Below, one piece after another: positions 44,146 to 52,743 of a stretch of DNA of 64,000 nucleotides. Position numbers and translations under genes: made by a program. The DNA is taken from contig NZ_JBHEEH010000007.1 in assembly GCF_041929845.1 (NCBI RefSeq), forward strand, positions 62,001 to 126,000, read 5' to 3'. This DNA comes from Paenochrobactrum pullorum (GTDB lineage: Bacteria; Pseudomonadota; Alphaproteobacteria; Rhizobiales; Rhizobiaceae). The notes under the pieces are model-generated. The model did not search any database and was not told the DNA's origin. It worked only from the letters and a program-made list of their open reading frames with translations. Position 1 is the stretch's first letter. Each line of letters starts with the position of its first letter.

Positions 44146-45765
44146 ATGCTTGGTCCTTCCGCGCATATTGATGAATTTTCACGCAATAATTTGCCGCCTT
44201 TTCAGGAATGGCCTGAGTTGCACATGTACAACTTTCAATATCCGGATTATCTCAATGCGGGCGTCGAATTAACCGATGCGATGGTTGCTAAAGGTTTCGG
44301 TGATAAAACAGCCCTTATCGGCAATGGCAGGCGCCGCACTTATAAAGAATTATCTGATTGGACCAACCGCATCGCCCATGTTTTGGTTGATGATTACGGG
44401 CTCGTACCCGGCAATCGTGTTCTCATCCGTTCATCCAATAATCCTGCCATGGTGGCATGCTGGCTCGCTGCCACTAAAGCCGGCGCTGTTGTTATTAACA
44501 CTATGCCAATGTTGCGCGCTGGTGAACTAACAAAAATTGTCAATAAAGCAGAGGTTACACTGGCGCTTTGCGATAGCCGCCTGATGGATGATATGCTCCT
44601 TTGCGCTCAGAACAGCGCTTATCTCAAACGTGTTGTCGCCTTTGACGGCTCAGCAAACCATGATGCAGAATTGGATCATGCCGCACTGGATAAACCCGTT
44701 CAATTTGAAGCGGTCAAAACAGGGCGTGATGACGTTGCATTACTTGGTTTCACATCCGGAACGACCGGTGAACCAAAAGCGACTATGCATTTCCATCGTG
44801 ATTTGTTAATGATTGCCGATGGCTATGCCAGAGAAGTGCTCAATGTTCAGCCCGAAGACATATTTGTTGGTTCGCCTCCCCTCGCTTTTACATTCGGCTT
44901 AGGTGGATTGGCGATTTTCCCACTCCGCTTTGGCGCGACAGCCGCCTTGTTAGAGCAAGCAAGCCCGCCAAATATGGTCAAATTGATCGAGACCTATAAA
45001 GCTACAATCAGCTTTACCGCGCCTACAGCCTATCGTGTCATGCTGCAAGCTATGGAAGAAGGTGCGGATCTGTCGTCATTGCGTGTTGCAGTTGCTGCTG
45101 GTGAGACCTTGCCAGCCCCTATTTATGATGCATGGATAAAGGCAACTGGCAAACCATTGCTCGATGGCATTGGTGCCACCGAAATGCTCCATATTTTTAT
45201 TAGTAACCGCTTGGACGATTCAAGCCCGGCTTCTACGGGCAAACCCGTTAGCGGTTATGAAGCAAAAATTGTTAATGACAAAATGCAGGAAGTTCCACGC
45301 AATACAATCGGCCGCCTTGCGGTGCGCGGCCCCACTGGCTGTCGCTATTTAGCTGATAAGCGCCAACTTGATTATGTTTGCGATGGATGGAACCTCACCG
45401 GCGATGCATTCTATCAAGACGATGCCGGTTATTTCCATTTCGCAGCCCGTAATGATGATATGATTATCTCCGCCGGATATAATATTGCAGGTCCTGAAGT
45501 GGAGGCTGCCCTGCTCGCACATCCGGACGTTAGCGAATGCGCTGTTATTGGCGCTGACGATGAGGAACGCGGACAGCGTGTTCAAGCTTACGTCGTTTTA
45601 CAAAAAGATTCTCAACAATCCGAGGCTATGATCAAGTGCCTTCAAGAGCATGTCAAACAACTCATTGCTCCTTATAAATACCCACGGCGAATAATATTTG
45701 TAGAAAGCCTCCCGAAAACGCCAACCGGAAAAATCCAACGTTATCTCTTAAAATCCGTGCAATAA
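44146..45765 (+). CDS. 2-aminobenzoate/benzoate-CoA ligase-like acyl-CoA synthetase
   Basis: 539-residue ANL-family adenylating enzyme: P-loop FTSGTTGEPKATMHFHRD, A5-like GATEMLHIF, A7-like GDAFYQDDAGYFHFAARNDDMI, and C-terminal catalytic lysine in PKTPTGKIQRYLL. The N-terminal PPFQEWPELHM segment and overall pattern match aryl ligases, especially 2-aminobenzoate-CoA ligases. It forms aryl-CoA with ATP and CoA. Start ATG 44146 follows AGGGGA; the longer frame from 44104 lacks a site. Downstream of marR in the same direction; no monooxygenase or ring-cleavage genes follow in this window. Confidence 0.88.
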   Translation: MLGPSAHIDEFSRNNLPPFQEWPELHMYNFQYPDYLNAGVELTDAMVAKGFGDKTALIGNGRRRTYKELSDWTNRIAHVLVDDYGLVPGNRVLIRSSNNPAMVACWLAATKAGAVVINTMPMLRAGELTKIVNKAEVTLALCDSRLMDDMLLCAQNSAYLKRVVAFDGSANHDAELDHAALDKPVQFEAVKTGRDDVALLGFTSGTTGEPKATMHFHRDLLMIADGYAREVLNVQPEDIFVGSPPLAFTFGLGGLAIFPLRFGATAALLEQASPPNMVKLIETYKATISFTAPTAYRVMLQAMEEGADLSSLRVAVAAGETLPAPIYDAWIKATGKPLLDGIGATEMLHIFISNRLDDSSPASTGKPVSGYEAKIVNDKMQEVPRNTIGRLAVRGPTGCRYLADKRQLDYVCDGWNLTGDAFYQDDAGYFHFAARNDDMIISAGYNIAGPEVEAALLAHPDVSECAVIGADDEERGQRVQAYVVLQKDSQQSEAMIKCLQEHVKQLIAPYKYPRRIIFVESLPKTPTGKIQRYLLKSVQ

Positions 45766-46172
45766 TAATTGAAAATGAAATTGTTGTACGCGAACAACTA
45801 TCAACGATGGTGGTTGTACGCGTACAACAGAATTGCAGATGTAATTTAAAATTGTCAGTCCGGCGTTACCATTTGTTACGCAATCATAATTACTCATGAG
45901 CCCGCGTCTCCCGATAATGGATTGCAGTGCAAACAGCGGACAAACAATTATCAAAAATATCATATCTATAAAAATCCTTGTAACTATTTGATTCTTGGTA
46001 GATAACGTGTCATTCTCCGTTCACCACGGCTTCTAGTTTAGCGTTCTTTGGCTGGTATCGGTATGGTAAGCAATCTCTTAATGAGTGATTGCTCTCTGAT
46101 TAGAATCGGGTCATAATAATCAGCGCTTATATTAATCCATTTCGGAAAAAAGCGCTGATCAACGAGGTGGGT
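45766..46172. other. repABC upstream region
   Basis: 407 bp without a gene. It carries the two parS-like palindromes at 45783-45828 near its left end and, to the right, the presumed repA promoter and GAGGTGG ribosome site. Nothing else distinct seen. Confidence 0.6.
45783..45828. repeat. parS: Two parS-like centromere palindromes
   Basis: gttgtacgcgaacaac (45783-45798) and the perfect palindrome gttgtacgcgtacaac (45813-45828), exactly 30 bp apart. Both fit the 16-bp GTT-N4-GC-N4-AAC pattern known for parS sites of repABC replicons, which bind RepB. Position upstream of repA matches several rhizobial replicons. Confidence 0.85.
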
Positions 46173-47378
46173 ATGTCTATCAACAATGAAACAGAACGTC
46201 CGGTTGGCGAAAGTCTGCGTTCTTTGATTGCTGCTGATGCCGCTGAATTATCGCGGCAGTTACAAGCGCATCAGTTGAGAACATTTCCCCCGACAGCACA
46301 AAAAAGCATCCGTCTGTTTACACCGCATGAAGCTGCCGAATTCATCGGCATTCATGAGGGCTATTTGCGTCAGATCGTTGCTGAAGGTCACGGGCCTGAA
46401 CCATTGCCCAATGGTCGGCGCATGTATTCCATTTACGACATCGAAGAGTTGCGCCGCGTTTTAGATGAGGGCTCGGGTAAGAGCTCGCCTAAATATATCC
46501 GTCATCGTCGTGATGGCGAAAAGCTGCAGATCATCTCTGTAATGAATTTCAAGGGTGGCAGTGCGAAAACAACCAGCACCGCGCATCTAGCACAATATTT
46601 GGCCTTGCGCGGTTATCGTGTGCTGGCGATTGATCTTGATCCGCAAGCCAGCTTATCAGCTATGTTCGGTCATCAGCCTGAAATCGATGTTGACCACAAT
46701 GAAACAATTTATGCGGCTATCCGCTATGACAAGCATCGCCGCCACATCACTGAGATCGTTCGTTCCACCTATACACCCGGATTGCATATCATTCCGGGTA
46801 ATCTGGAATTGATGGAATTTGAGCATGAAACGCCTAAAATTCTAGCCGACCGTCAACAAGAGACAATGTTCTTCTCCCGTATTGGTGAATGTCTGGCAGA
46901 AATTGAAAGTGTTTATGATGTCATCATTATTGACTGTCCGCCTCAGCTTGGTTTTTTGACCTTGTCAGCTTTATGCGCGGCTACGTCTGTTTTGATTACC
47001 GTTCATCCGCAAATGCTTGATGTGATGTCCATGTCGCAGTTTTTGCATATGACTTCCGATCTCCTCAATGTTGTTGAGCGGGCAGGGGGCAATACTGAAT
47101 ATGATTGGATGCGCTATCTGATCACGCGCTTTGAACCCAATGATGGTCCGCAAAGCCAAATGGCCGGTTTCATGCGTTCTATCTTCGGTAATCGTGTATT
47201 GGAGCATGCGATGGTCAAATCAACTGCAATTTCCGATGCCGGCCTGACAAAGCAAACGCTTTATGAAGTTGACCGCGCACAATTTACGCGTGGTACTTAT
47301 GACCGCGCGCTTGAATCTCTGACACTGGTTAATGGAGAGATTGAAGAAATGATCCGTAAAACATGGGGGCGCAAGTAA
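46173..47378 (+). CDS. repA: Replicon partitioning ATPase RepA (ParA family)
   Basis: 401 residues: N-terminal MerR-like DNA-binding segment (FTPHEAAEFIGIHEGYLRQIVAEG, about 50-75), deviant Walker A NFKGGSAKTTSTAHLAQYLA at about 125, DLDPQASLSAMFG, and IIIDCPPQLG. It segregates the replicon with RepB and represses the repABC promoter. ATG 46173 after GAGGTGG is preferred to the GTG two codons earlier. repB starts 3 bp after its stop. Confidence 0.97.
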   Translation: MSINNETERPVGESLRSLIAADAAELSRQLQAHQLRTFPPTAQKSIRLFTPHEAAEFIGIHEGYLRQIVAEGHGPEPLPNGRRMYSIYDIEELRRVLDEGSGKSSPKYIRHRRDGEKLQIISVMNFKGGSAKTTSTAHLAQYLALRGYRVLAIDLDPQASLSAMFGHQPEIDVDHNETIYAAIRYDKHRRHITEIVRSTYTPGLHIIPGNLELMEFEHETPKILADRQQETMFFSRIGECLAEIESVYDVIIIDCPPQLGFLTLSALCAATSVLITVHPQMLDVMSMSQFLHMTSDLLNVVERAGGNTEYDWMRYLITRFEPNDGPQSQMAGFMRSIFGNRVLEHAMVKSTAISDAGLTKQTLYEVDRAQFTRGTYDRALESLTLVNGEIEEMIRKTWGRK

Positions 47379-47381
47379 TCC

Positions 47382-48404
47382 ATGGCACGCAAAAACCTGT
47401 TTGATGTCAAAATAACCCAACCAACCGAAGCCAACGAGCCGGTTGAACAAAGAACACGTCCATTAGGACGACCTTTGATGGGACTTGGTGAAAACATCAA
47501 GCCATCCAGCCCTGTCGGTGCGATTTCACAATCATTGGAAAATATGAATGTGCGCGCCAACCGTGCTGATGAAATTGAAAAACAGCTTGCCGAAGGTCAG
47601 ACAATCGTTGAACTTGATCCGGAATTACTGGAAAGTTCCTTCGTTGTTGATCGTTTAGGCGTTGAACTGGAAGATCAGCAGGCTTTGATCGACCAGATCA
47701 AAGAACATGGGCAGCAAGTGCCTATTTTGGTGCGTCCACACCCTGAGAAACCTGGCTTTTATCAGGTTGCATATGGCCATCGACGCTTATCCGCCATTAA
47801 AACAATCGGCGGTAAAATTAAAGCTGTTGTACGTGATCTCAGTGATGATCAGCTCGTTGTCAGTCAGGGGCAGGAAAACAATGCCCGTACTGATTTAAGC
47901 TTCATTGAGCGTTGCTTTTTCAGCTGGCAACTCGAACAACGCGGTTTTTCGCGTGACATCATCATGTCATCGCTTGGCGTTGATAAAGCAGCCCTTTCAC
48001 GCATGATTTCACTGGTTGAGCGTTTACCGGCCGAATTTATCAAAGCAATTGGTGCAGCTCCGTCCTTTGGCCGCCAAAGATGGGCCGAACTTGCCGATTT
48101 ATTGAATGAAAAACCACGTTTCAACAAAGCAAAACAGTTGATTGAACAGCAAGATTTCATTTTGTTGCGCAGTGATGACCGTTTTACTCGTCTTTACGAG
48201 ACTTTAAAAACAACAAAACCACAGGAAAAGCTCACTCGCGTATGGACTTCTCCAACAGGTATTAAACCGCTGAAAATTACGGAAACAAATACAAAGGTAA
48301 CCTTTACCTTTGACCGTAAGGCAGCAGATGATTTTGCGAGTTTTGTTGAAGAGCGTATGGATGCGCTTTTTGATGAATATCGTGCAACGAAAATGTCAGA
48401 TTAA
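47382..48404 (+). CDS. repB: Replicon partitioning protein RepB (ParB family)
   Basis: 340 residues: ParB/Srx-like domain with PILVRPHPEKPGFYQVAYGHRRLSAI (about 108-133; box II GHRR), QENNARTDLSFIERC, then HTH (FSRDIIMSSLGVDKAALSRMISL, about 188-210) and C-terminal dimer domain. It binds parS and stimulates RepA. Second gene of the cassette. Confidence 0.97.
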   Translation: MARKNLFDVKITQPTEANEPVEQRTRPLGRPLMGLGENIKPSSPVGAISQSLENMNVRANRADEIEKQLAEGQTIVELDPELLESSFVVDRLGVELEDQQALIDQIKEHGQQVPILVRPHPEKPGFYQVAYGHRRLSAIKTIGGKIKAVVRDLSDDQLVVSQGQENNARTDLSFIERCFFSWQLEQRGFSRDIIMSSLGVDKAALSRMISLVERLPAEFIKAIGAAPSFGRQRWAELADLLNEKPRFNKAKQLIEQQDFILLRSDDRFTRLYETLKTTKPQEKLTRVWTSPTGIKPLKITETNTKVTFTFDRKAADDFASFVEERMDALFDEYRATKMSD

Positions 48405-48424
48405 CAGGAGACATAAACAGCAAA

Positions 48425-48476
48425 AGAAAAAGGCCCCCTTAACGTCGCCGTCGTGGAAGCCCTTCTCGTGTGTGGT
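48425..48476 (-). ncRNA. Counter-transcribed RNA (ctRNA/incA-type) of repABC
   Basis: In the repB-repC gap the minus strand has a promoter TTGACA (48506-48511), 17-bp spacer, GATTCT (48483-48488), predicting a start near 48476. The transcript would be about 50 nt, close to known rhizobial ctRNAs, and ends in a hairpin (aagggcttcc with gggggccttt, using G-U pairs) plus a U-run near 48425. Such RNAs repress repC and set copy number and incompatibility. Boundaries are estimates. Confidence 0.8.
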
Positions 48477-48571
48477 AACTTGAGAATCGCATTTCCCCGA
48501 ATCACTGTCAAGCTTTTTGAGCGTCTTTTTGGCGGCATGATTTCTTTTGCCTGATTTTAGGTGAGGAAAAC

Positions 48572-49771
48572 ATGGATTCTAATCTTGCATCGACACCATT
48601 TGGTGCTCGGCCGATGTCGTTTGCTCTTTTTTCTACACAAAAGCAAACACATCGAATCACTGAAAATACAGCTATTGATAAGTGGAAACTTTATCGCTGG
48701 CTCTGTGAAGGTAAGTCATTATTCAAAATAGGGGATCGCACCCTTGCTGTGCTTAATGCTTTATTGTCGTTTTATCCATCCAACGAATTGAGCACGGACA
48801 ACAGCCTCATTGTCTTTCCATCCAACCGTCAATTATCGCTGCGTGCTCATGGCATGGCAGATGCAACATTACGCCGTCATTTAGCCAGCCTGTTGGAATG
48901 TGGTTTAATTATTCGCAAAGATAGTCCAAACGGCAAACGCTATGCTCATAAAGATAATAAAGGCGAGATAGCCAGTGCCTATGGTTTCTCACTTGCACCT
49001 TTGCTCACGCGCGCTGCCGAAATTGAAGAAGCTGCAAAAACTATTCGTGCACATCAGGCAGAAAATCGCCTCATGCGTGAGCGTTTAACGCTCCAACGTC
49101 GTGACATCACCAAACTTATCGAAATGGCTGAACAAAGTGCTCTTAACGGCCCGTGGGGAGCAATCTATAATAAATTTCGCGATATTATCAGCACCATCCC
49201 ACGTCGTGCTAAAACCGCTTGTTTAGCGCAAATTGTCAAGCAGATGGACGCTTTGCGGGAAGAAATCGATAATACACTGAATTTACAGATAAAATCAGTA
49301 AAACTGAGCGGCAATGAAGCCCAAACTGAGCGGCAGCATAAGAGTTCTGAATCTGAATCTATAATAAAATTTGAAGCAGAGAATAATGCAACAATTGAAC
49401 CAACTCCAGTTCAATTCAAGAAACAAATTGTACAAAACTATCCGCTAGATCTTATTTTACGTGCTTGCCCTGACATTAACGCTTATTCTGCTTGTGAAAT
49501 TAAGCATTGGAATAGTTTTATTGCTATTACGAGACAGGTCAAAGGCTATTTAGGCATCAGCCAATCAGCTTTTTCAGATGCAATATCCGTCTTTGGTGAA
49601 CAAAATACAGCAATTATCATTGCTTGTATGTTGCAACGTATTGATCAAATTCAATCTGCTGGCGGATATTTACGAAACTTGACCAATAAAGCGGCAACGA
49701 CAAATTTTTCTATCGGTCCTATGCTCATGAGTTTGCTTAGAAATGAAAAACAAAAAGATCATATAAACTAA
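48572..49771 (+). CDS. repC: Replication initiator RepC
   Basis: 399 residues of the alphaproteobacterial RepC family: N-terminal winged-helix DNA-binding domain (TLAVLNALLSFYPSN, LSLRAHGMADATLRRHLASLLECGLIIRKDSPNGKRYA, about 50-135), a linker and a C-terminal domain (QSAFSDAISVFGEQNTAIIIACMLQRIDQIQSAGGYLRNLT). It initiates replication in cis; in this family oriV lies inside the gene. A strongly AT-rich stretch, about 49330-49450, is the likely origin zone. Start has GGTGAGG upstream. Confidence 0.96.
   Translation: MDSNLASTPFGARPMSFALFSTQKQTHRITENTAIDKWKLYRWLCEGKSLFKIGDRTLAVLNALLSFYPSNELSTDNSLIVFPSNRQLSLRAHGMADATLRRHLASLLECGLIIRKDSPNGKRYAHKDNKGEIASAYGFSLAPLLTRAAEIEEAAKTIRAHQAENRLMRERLTLQRRDITKLIEMAEQSALNGPWGAIYNKFRDIISTIPRRAKTACLAQIVKQMDALREEIDNTLNLQIKSVKLSGNEAQTERQHKSSESESIIKFEAENNATIEPTPVQFKKQIVQNYPLDLILRACPDINAYSACEIKHWNSFIAITRQVKGYLGISQSAFSDAISVFGEQNTAIIIACMLQRIDQIQSAGGYLRNLTNKAATTNFSIGPMLMSLLRNEKQKDHIN
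49330..49450. other. Candidate origin of replication inside repC
   Basis: The most AT-rich part of repC, between the two conserved protein domains, where the protein is low-complexity (ESESIIKFEAENNATIEP). Known repABC replicons have oriV in the corresponding region. No iterons seen; placement is inference. Confidence 0.4.
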
Positions 49772-49841
49772 AACACCTGACGCTTTAATAAGGCATAATC
49801 GAACATAAGTTGCACATGAACAACTTGTGAACCTATTGATT

Positions 49842-50786
49842 TTACATCTTTTTTGCAGAGGCATAGAGATTTTTAGGAGAGAAGATGCCGGTTTGAGAAA
49901 ATTGTTCTTGTACGTAGCGCGCAAAAATTTGCACCGCAGGACGTGTATTATGCCGCTTTAATGTAAGACAGGTGACATCAGCAGTTGGCAGTGCTTCTTC
50001 TATTGCCAAAACGACAGTTCTGCTGCCGTCATAAGCATAGCTTGTACCTGGAATTGCATTATGGATTGTATAACCATGCCCGTGACCAACAAGCCCGCGA
50101 ATGAGTTCATAAGAACTTGAGCGATAAATGATTTTCGGTTCTATCTGGCAGCTGTGAAAAAGGCGCAAAAAATAATCGCGCGAGAGTGGCAGATCCAGCA
50201 GAATAAGCGGTTCATATTGAAATTCGTAGATGCTGACTTTGTCACGATAAGCCAGTGGATGATTTTCAGATACAACAATATAAGGTGGCAATCTAGTCAA
50301 AGGACTGGAATTGATCTCATCGGGTAGGGCATAGGTATAAGCAATTGCAATTTCGATTTCACCAGCCAAAAGCCCTTCGGTCAGTTCCTGCTGATTTCCT
50401 TCTTCCATCCGTACATTAATACCGGGATAAAGCTTGCTGAAATCCGCCAACAGGCTTGGCATAAACCGTGTAGCAAGCGTTAGAAAGCAACCAACTGTTA
50501 TTTCGCCAGCTAATTCATGCGACAGACTTTGTGTGCTTAAATTAAAATCATAAGCATGTTTTAATAATTGACGCGCTTCATTTACAAATTTGCGGCCTGC
50601 CACAGTTAAAGAAATACCTTTGGCGTGATGACGCAAAAATATCTCCATACCAATTTGCTGTTCGGCCTGAGAGATTGCTGCTGAAATAGAAGGCTGTGAA
50701 ACATTCAAATGTTTTGCGGCCTCTGTAATGCTGAGGGCATCAGCAGCTGTGACAATATATTGTAAGCTTCGCAAAGAAAGCAGCAT
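49842..50786 (-). CDS. LysR-family transcriptional regulator
   Basis: 314 residues from ATG 50786 (a GTG at 50819 would add 11). HTH at about 4-60 (LRSLQYIVTAADALSITEAAKHLNVSQPSISAAISQAE region) and a CysB/CbbR-like effector domain. Neither start has a good ribosome site. Divergent from the amino-acid importer/racemase/dehydrogenase operon (319-bp gap), so the likely activator of it. Confidence 0.92.
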   Translation of the reverse strand: MLLSLRSLQYIVTAADALSITEAAKHLNVSQPSISAAISQAEQQIGMEIFLRHHAKGISLTVAGRKFVNEARQLLKHAYDFNLSTQSLSHELAGEITVGCFLTLATRFMPSLLADFSKLYPGINVRMEEGNQQELTEGLLAGEIEIAIAYTYALPDEINSSPLTRLPPYIVVSENHPLAYRDKVSIYEFQYEPLILLDLPLSRDYFLRLFHSCQIEPKIIYRSSSYELIRGLVGHGHGYTIHNAIPGTSYAYDGSRTVVLAIEEALPTADVTCLTLKRHNTRPAVQIFARYVQEQFSQTGIFSPKNLYASAKKM

Positions 50787-51105
50787 GGTGCAAATACCGT
50801 TGTTATTATTTGATTGCACACTAGTGAAGCCTATAATTTCTTATGATGAAAGTGAAAAATTGCATAGGAAAAAACTATGTAAAAGAAAGTTTAAAAATAT
50901 TTTACAAATGCAATGAATTCTTTCATGATGGCTTTCAGGTCTGGAAATGAAATTTTTGAAGATAAAAATTATCAGACCGGCATAAAGAGTAAAAAACAGG
51001 GAACGGCTTTTTAAAAGCTAATAAAATAAATATAACATATTGTATTTAATACACTTTTTGATCTTCATAAAAAGCTGATCATCATATTTCGGGGAGGAAA
51101 TATAA
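50787..51105. promoter_or_regulatory. Divergent control region of the LysR gene and amino-acid importer operon
   Basis: 319 bp, strongly AT-rich, no credible gene. The right end has the GGGGAGGAAA ribosome site of the binding-protein gene. LysR T-N11-A sites are expected here, but AT richness makes any single match meaningless, so I do not place one. Confidence 0.5.
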
Positions 51106-51906
51106 GTGTCTCATACTCTATCAAAACGGTTTATGCCCTATTTGATCGCTTTCGGGCTTGGATGCACAACTTATGCAGCCAATGCACAAGAAAAACTGGT
51201 CTTGGGCAATGAGGGGGCTTATCCTCCTTTCAGTATGGTTGACGCAAGCGGCAGGCTCACAGGTGTCGAGCCGGAACTGGCGCGTGAAATGTGCAAGCGC
51301 ATGAATGTTGAATGCGAATTCGTCGTTATGGACTTCAAAGCGCTCATTCCGGCAATCCTGCAAAAGAAGCTTGATTTAGTTGCCAGCCAAACCAAACCAT
51401 TACCTGAACGTGTCGACAAGGTTTTATTTGGCCGTCCAATCCTTTTTAATCCCGATAGCTATGTTATCCCGAAAGACAAAGATTATCAATTTACCAAAGA
51501 AGGCTTGAAAGGCCTTAAAATCGGGTTACAGCGCGGTTCCGCACAAGCCAAATATGTGCAGGAAACATTCGGCGATGCGGTTGAAATTGTTTCATTCGAC
51601 AATCCCGATCAAATCCGCCTTGATCTTGCCAGCGGACGTCTGGATTTAAGTTTGGGGCCTAAAATCAGCTGGACAAATGAGTTTTTAAGTAAACCGGAAG
51701 GTGAGAATTGGAAATTTGCCGGCGGCGATCTGTGGACTGGCGGAGGAGAGAAGGGCTCAAGTTGGCTGGCACGCAAAGACAGTCAGGAACTGCTTGACCG
51801 GGTCAATGCAACGCTTGATGAAATCATCAAAGATTGCACCTTCACGGAAATTCGCAAAAAATTTATGCCGGTTGAATTGCTGCCGGAAGAGGCTGCGTGC
51901 CGTTAA
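51106..51906 (+). CDS. Periplasmic polar amino-acid-binding protein (SBP family 3)
   Basis: 266 residues with signal peptide (about 1-27, TYAANA-QE) and the family 3 pattern: LVLGNEGAYPPFSMVDASGRLTGVEPELAREMCKRM, and the VASQTKPLPERVDKVLFGRP segment with the conserved Arg that holds the ligand carboxylate. GTG start with GGGAGGAAA upstream. First gene of a six-gene operon ending in a racemase-family enzyme and a 2-hydroxyacid dehydrogenase. Confidence 0.93.
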   Translation: MSHTLSKRFMPYLIAFGLGCTTYAANAQEKLVLGNEGAYPPFSMVDASGRLTGVEPELAREMCKRMNVECEFVVMDFKALIPAILQKKLDLVASQTKPLPERVDKVLFGRPILFNPDSYVIPKDKDYQFTKEGLKGLKIGLQRGSAQAKYVQETFGDAVEIVSFDNPDQIRLDLASGRLDLSLGPKISWTNEFLSKPEGENWKFAGGDLWTGGGEKGSSWLARKDSQELLDRVNATLDEIIKDCTFTEIRKKFMPVELLPEEAACR

Positions 51907-51907
51907 A

Positions 51908-51993
51908 ACCTGATGTTTTTTATATCAGGTAAATGTTTAAAGATGGCAGCTGCGTCATAAGCCTCCTGAGGCAGATTACCTTTTGCCGTCTTT
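51908..51993 (+). promoter_or_regulatory. Intercistronic stem-loops after the amino-acid-binding-protein gene
   Basis: Two hairpins: acctgat/atcaggt (51908-51930), directly after the stop codon, and aaagatggca/tgccgtcttt (51939-51948 with 51984-51993, one G-U pair) enclosing gcctc-ctgaggc. The second ends in a short T-run, so partial termination before the permease genes is likely. Confidence 0.6.
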
Positions 51994-52042
51994 AACAATA
52001 TTCATTCCATGTAACTGATGAAGGCCTGAAAAGGATTGCTTT

Positions 52043-52738
52043 ATGCAGATTTTAGGTTTCAGCCAGCAAATGCTCACCGGCGCGATGGTGTCGCTGCAAG
52101 TGGCTGTTTGTGCTTTTGTAATGGCATTGACGATTGGTGCGGTGGCTTCTGTTTTGACCTTGAAACAGAAAACTGTTTTTGGGGCATTCTGGATTATCTA
52201 TGCCTCGATTTTTACCGGTGTTCCTTCACTTCTGGTCGCTTTTTTCTTTTATTATGCCGGCTCCGACATCATTGCCGCTATAACCGGCTTGTTTGGGGCG
52301 GAAATACGGATTGACCTGACGCCGTTTATCGCCGCGATTTTGGCGCTCGGTATGGTTTATGGCGCTTATATTGCGGATTTGTTGCGTTCGGCCATTCGCA
52401 ACGTGCCCAAAGGCCAGTTTGAAGCAGCTGAAGTTTTGCAAGTCAGCAAGCGTTTTTTTGTACCCTTAATCATTGTGCCGCAAGTGATCCGCATTGCACT
52501 GCCTGCTTTGACCAATATGTGGATTGTGGTGCTGAAAGATACAGCCTTAATCTCGCTAATCGGGCTTAAAGAGATCATGGCTTATGCCAAGCTTGCCTCT
52601 GGTGTCACCAAGGAACCTTTTGTCTTTTATCTAATAGCATCGCTGTTTTTCCTGCTGATGACCAGTCTGACCTATTATGTTTCCAAACATATGCAGCATT
52701 GGTCCGATCGCGGTGCAGCCGTTTACGGGAAGGATTAA
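52043..52738 (+). CDS. Polar amino-acid ABC importer permease 1 (HisM/GlnP type)
   Basis: 231 residues, about five TM helices, HEQ family. It shows TGVPSLLVAFFFYY (the RGTPxLVQ-like segment of this family) and docking loop AIRNVPKGQFEAAEVLQVSKRFFVPLIIVPQVIRIALPAL with the EAA-G pattern. Five bases before the second permease. Confidence 0.93.
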   Translation: MQILGFSQQMLTGAMVSLQVAVCAFVMALTIGAVASVLTLKQKTVFGAFWIIYASIFTGVPSLLVAFFFYYAGSDIIAAITGLFGAEIRIDLTPFIAAILALGMVYGAYIADLLRSAIRNVPKGQFEAAEVLQVSKRFFVPLIIVPQVIRIALPALTNMWIVVLKDTALISLIGLKEIMAYAKLASGVTKEPFVFYLIASLFFLLMTSLTYYVSKHMQHWSDRGAAVYGKD

Positions 52739-52743
52739 AGGTC

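Noticed and set aside
49809..49824. Third parS-like repeat (gttgcacatgaacaac) after repC
   Set aside because: It keeps the GTT...AAC ends but has AT instead of GC in the centre and poor symmetry, so I do not call it a RepB site.
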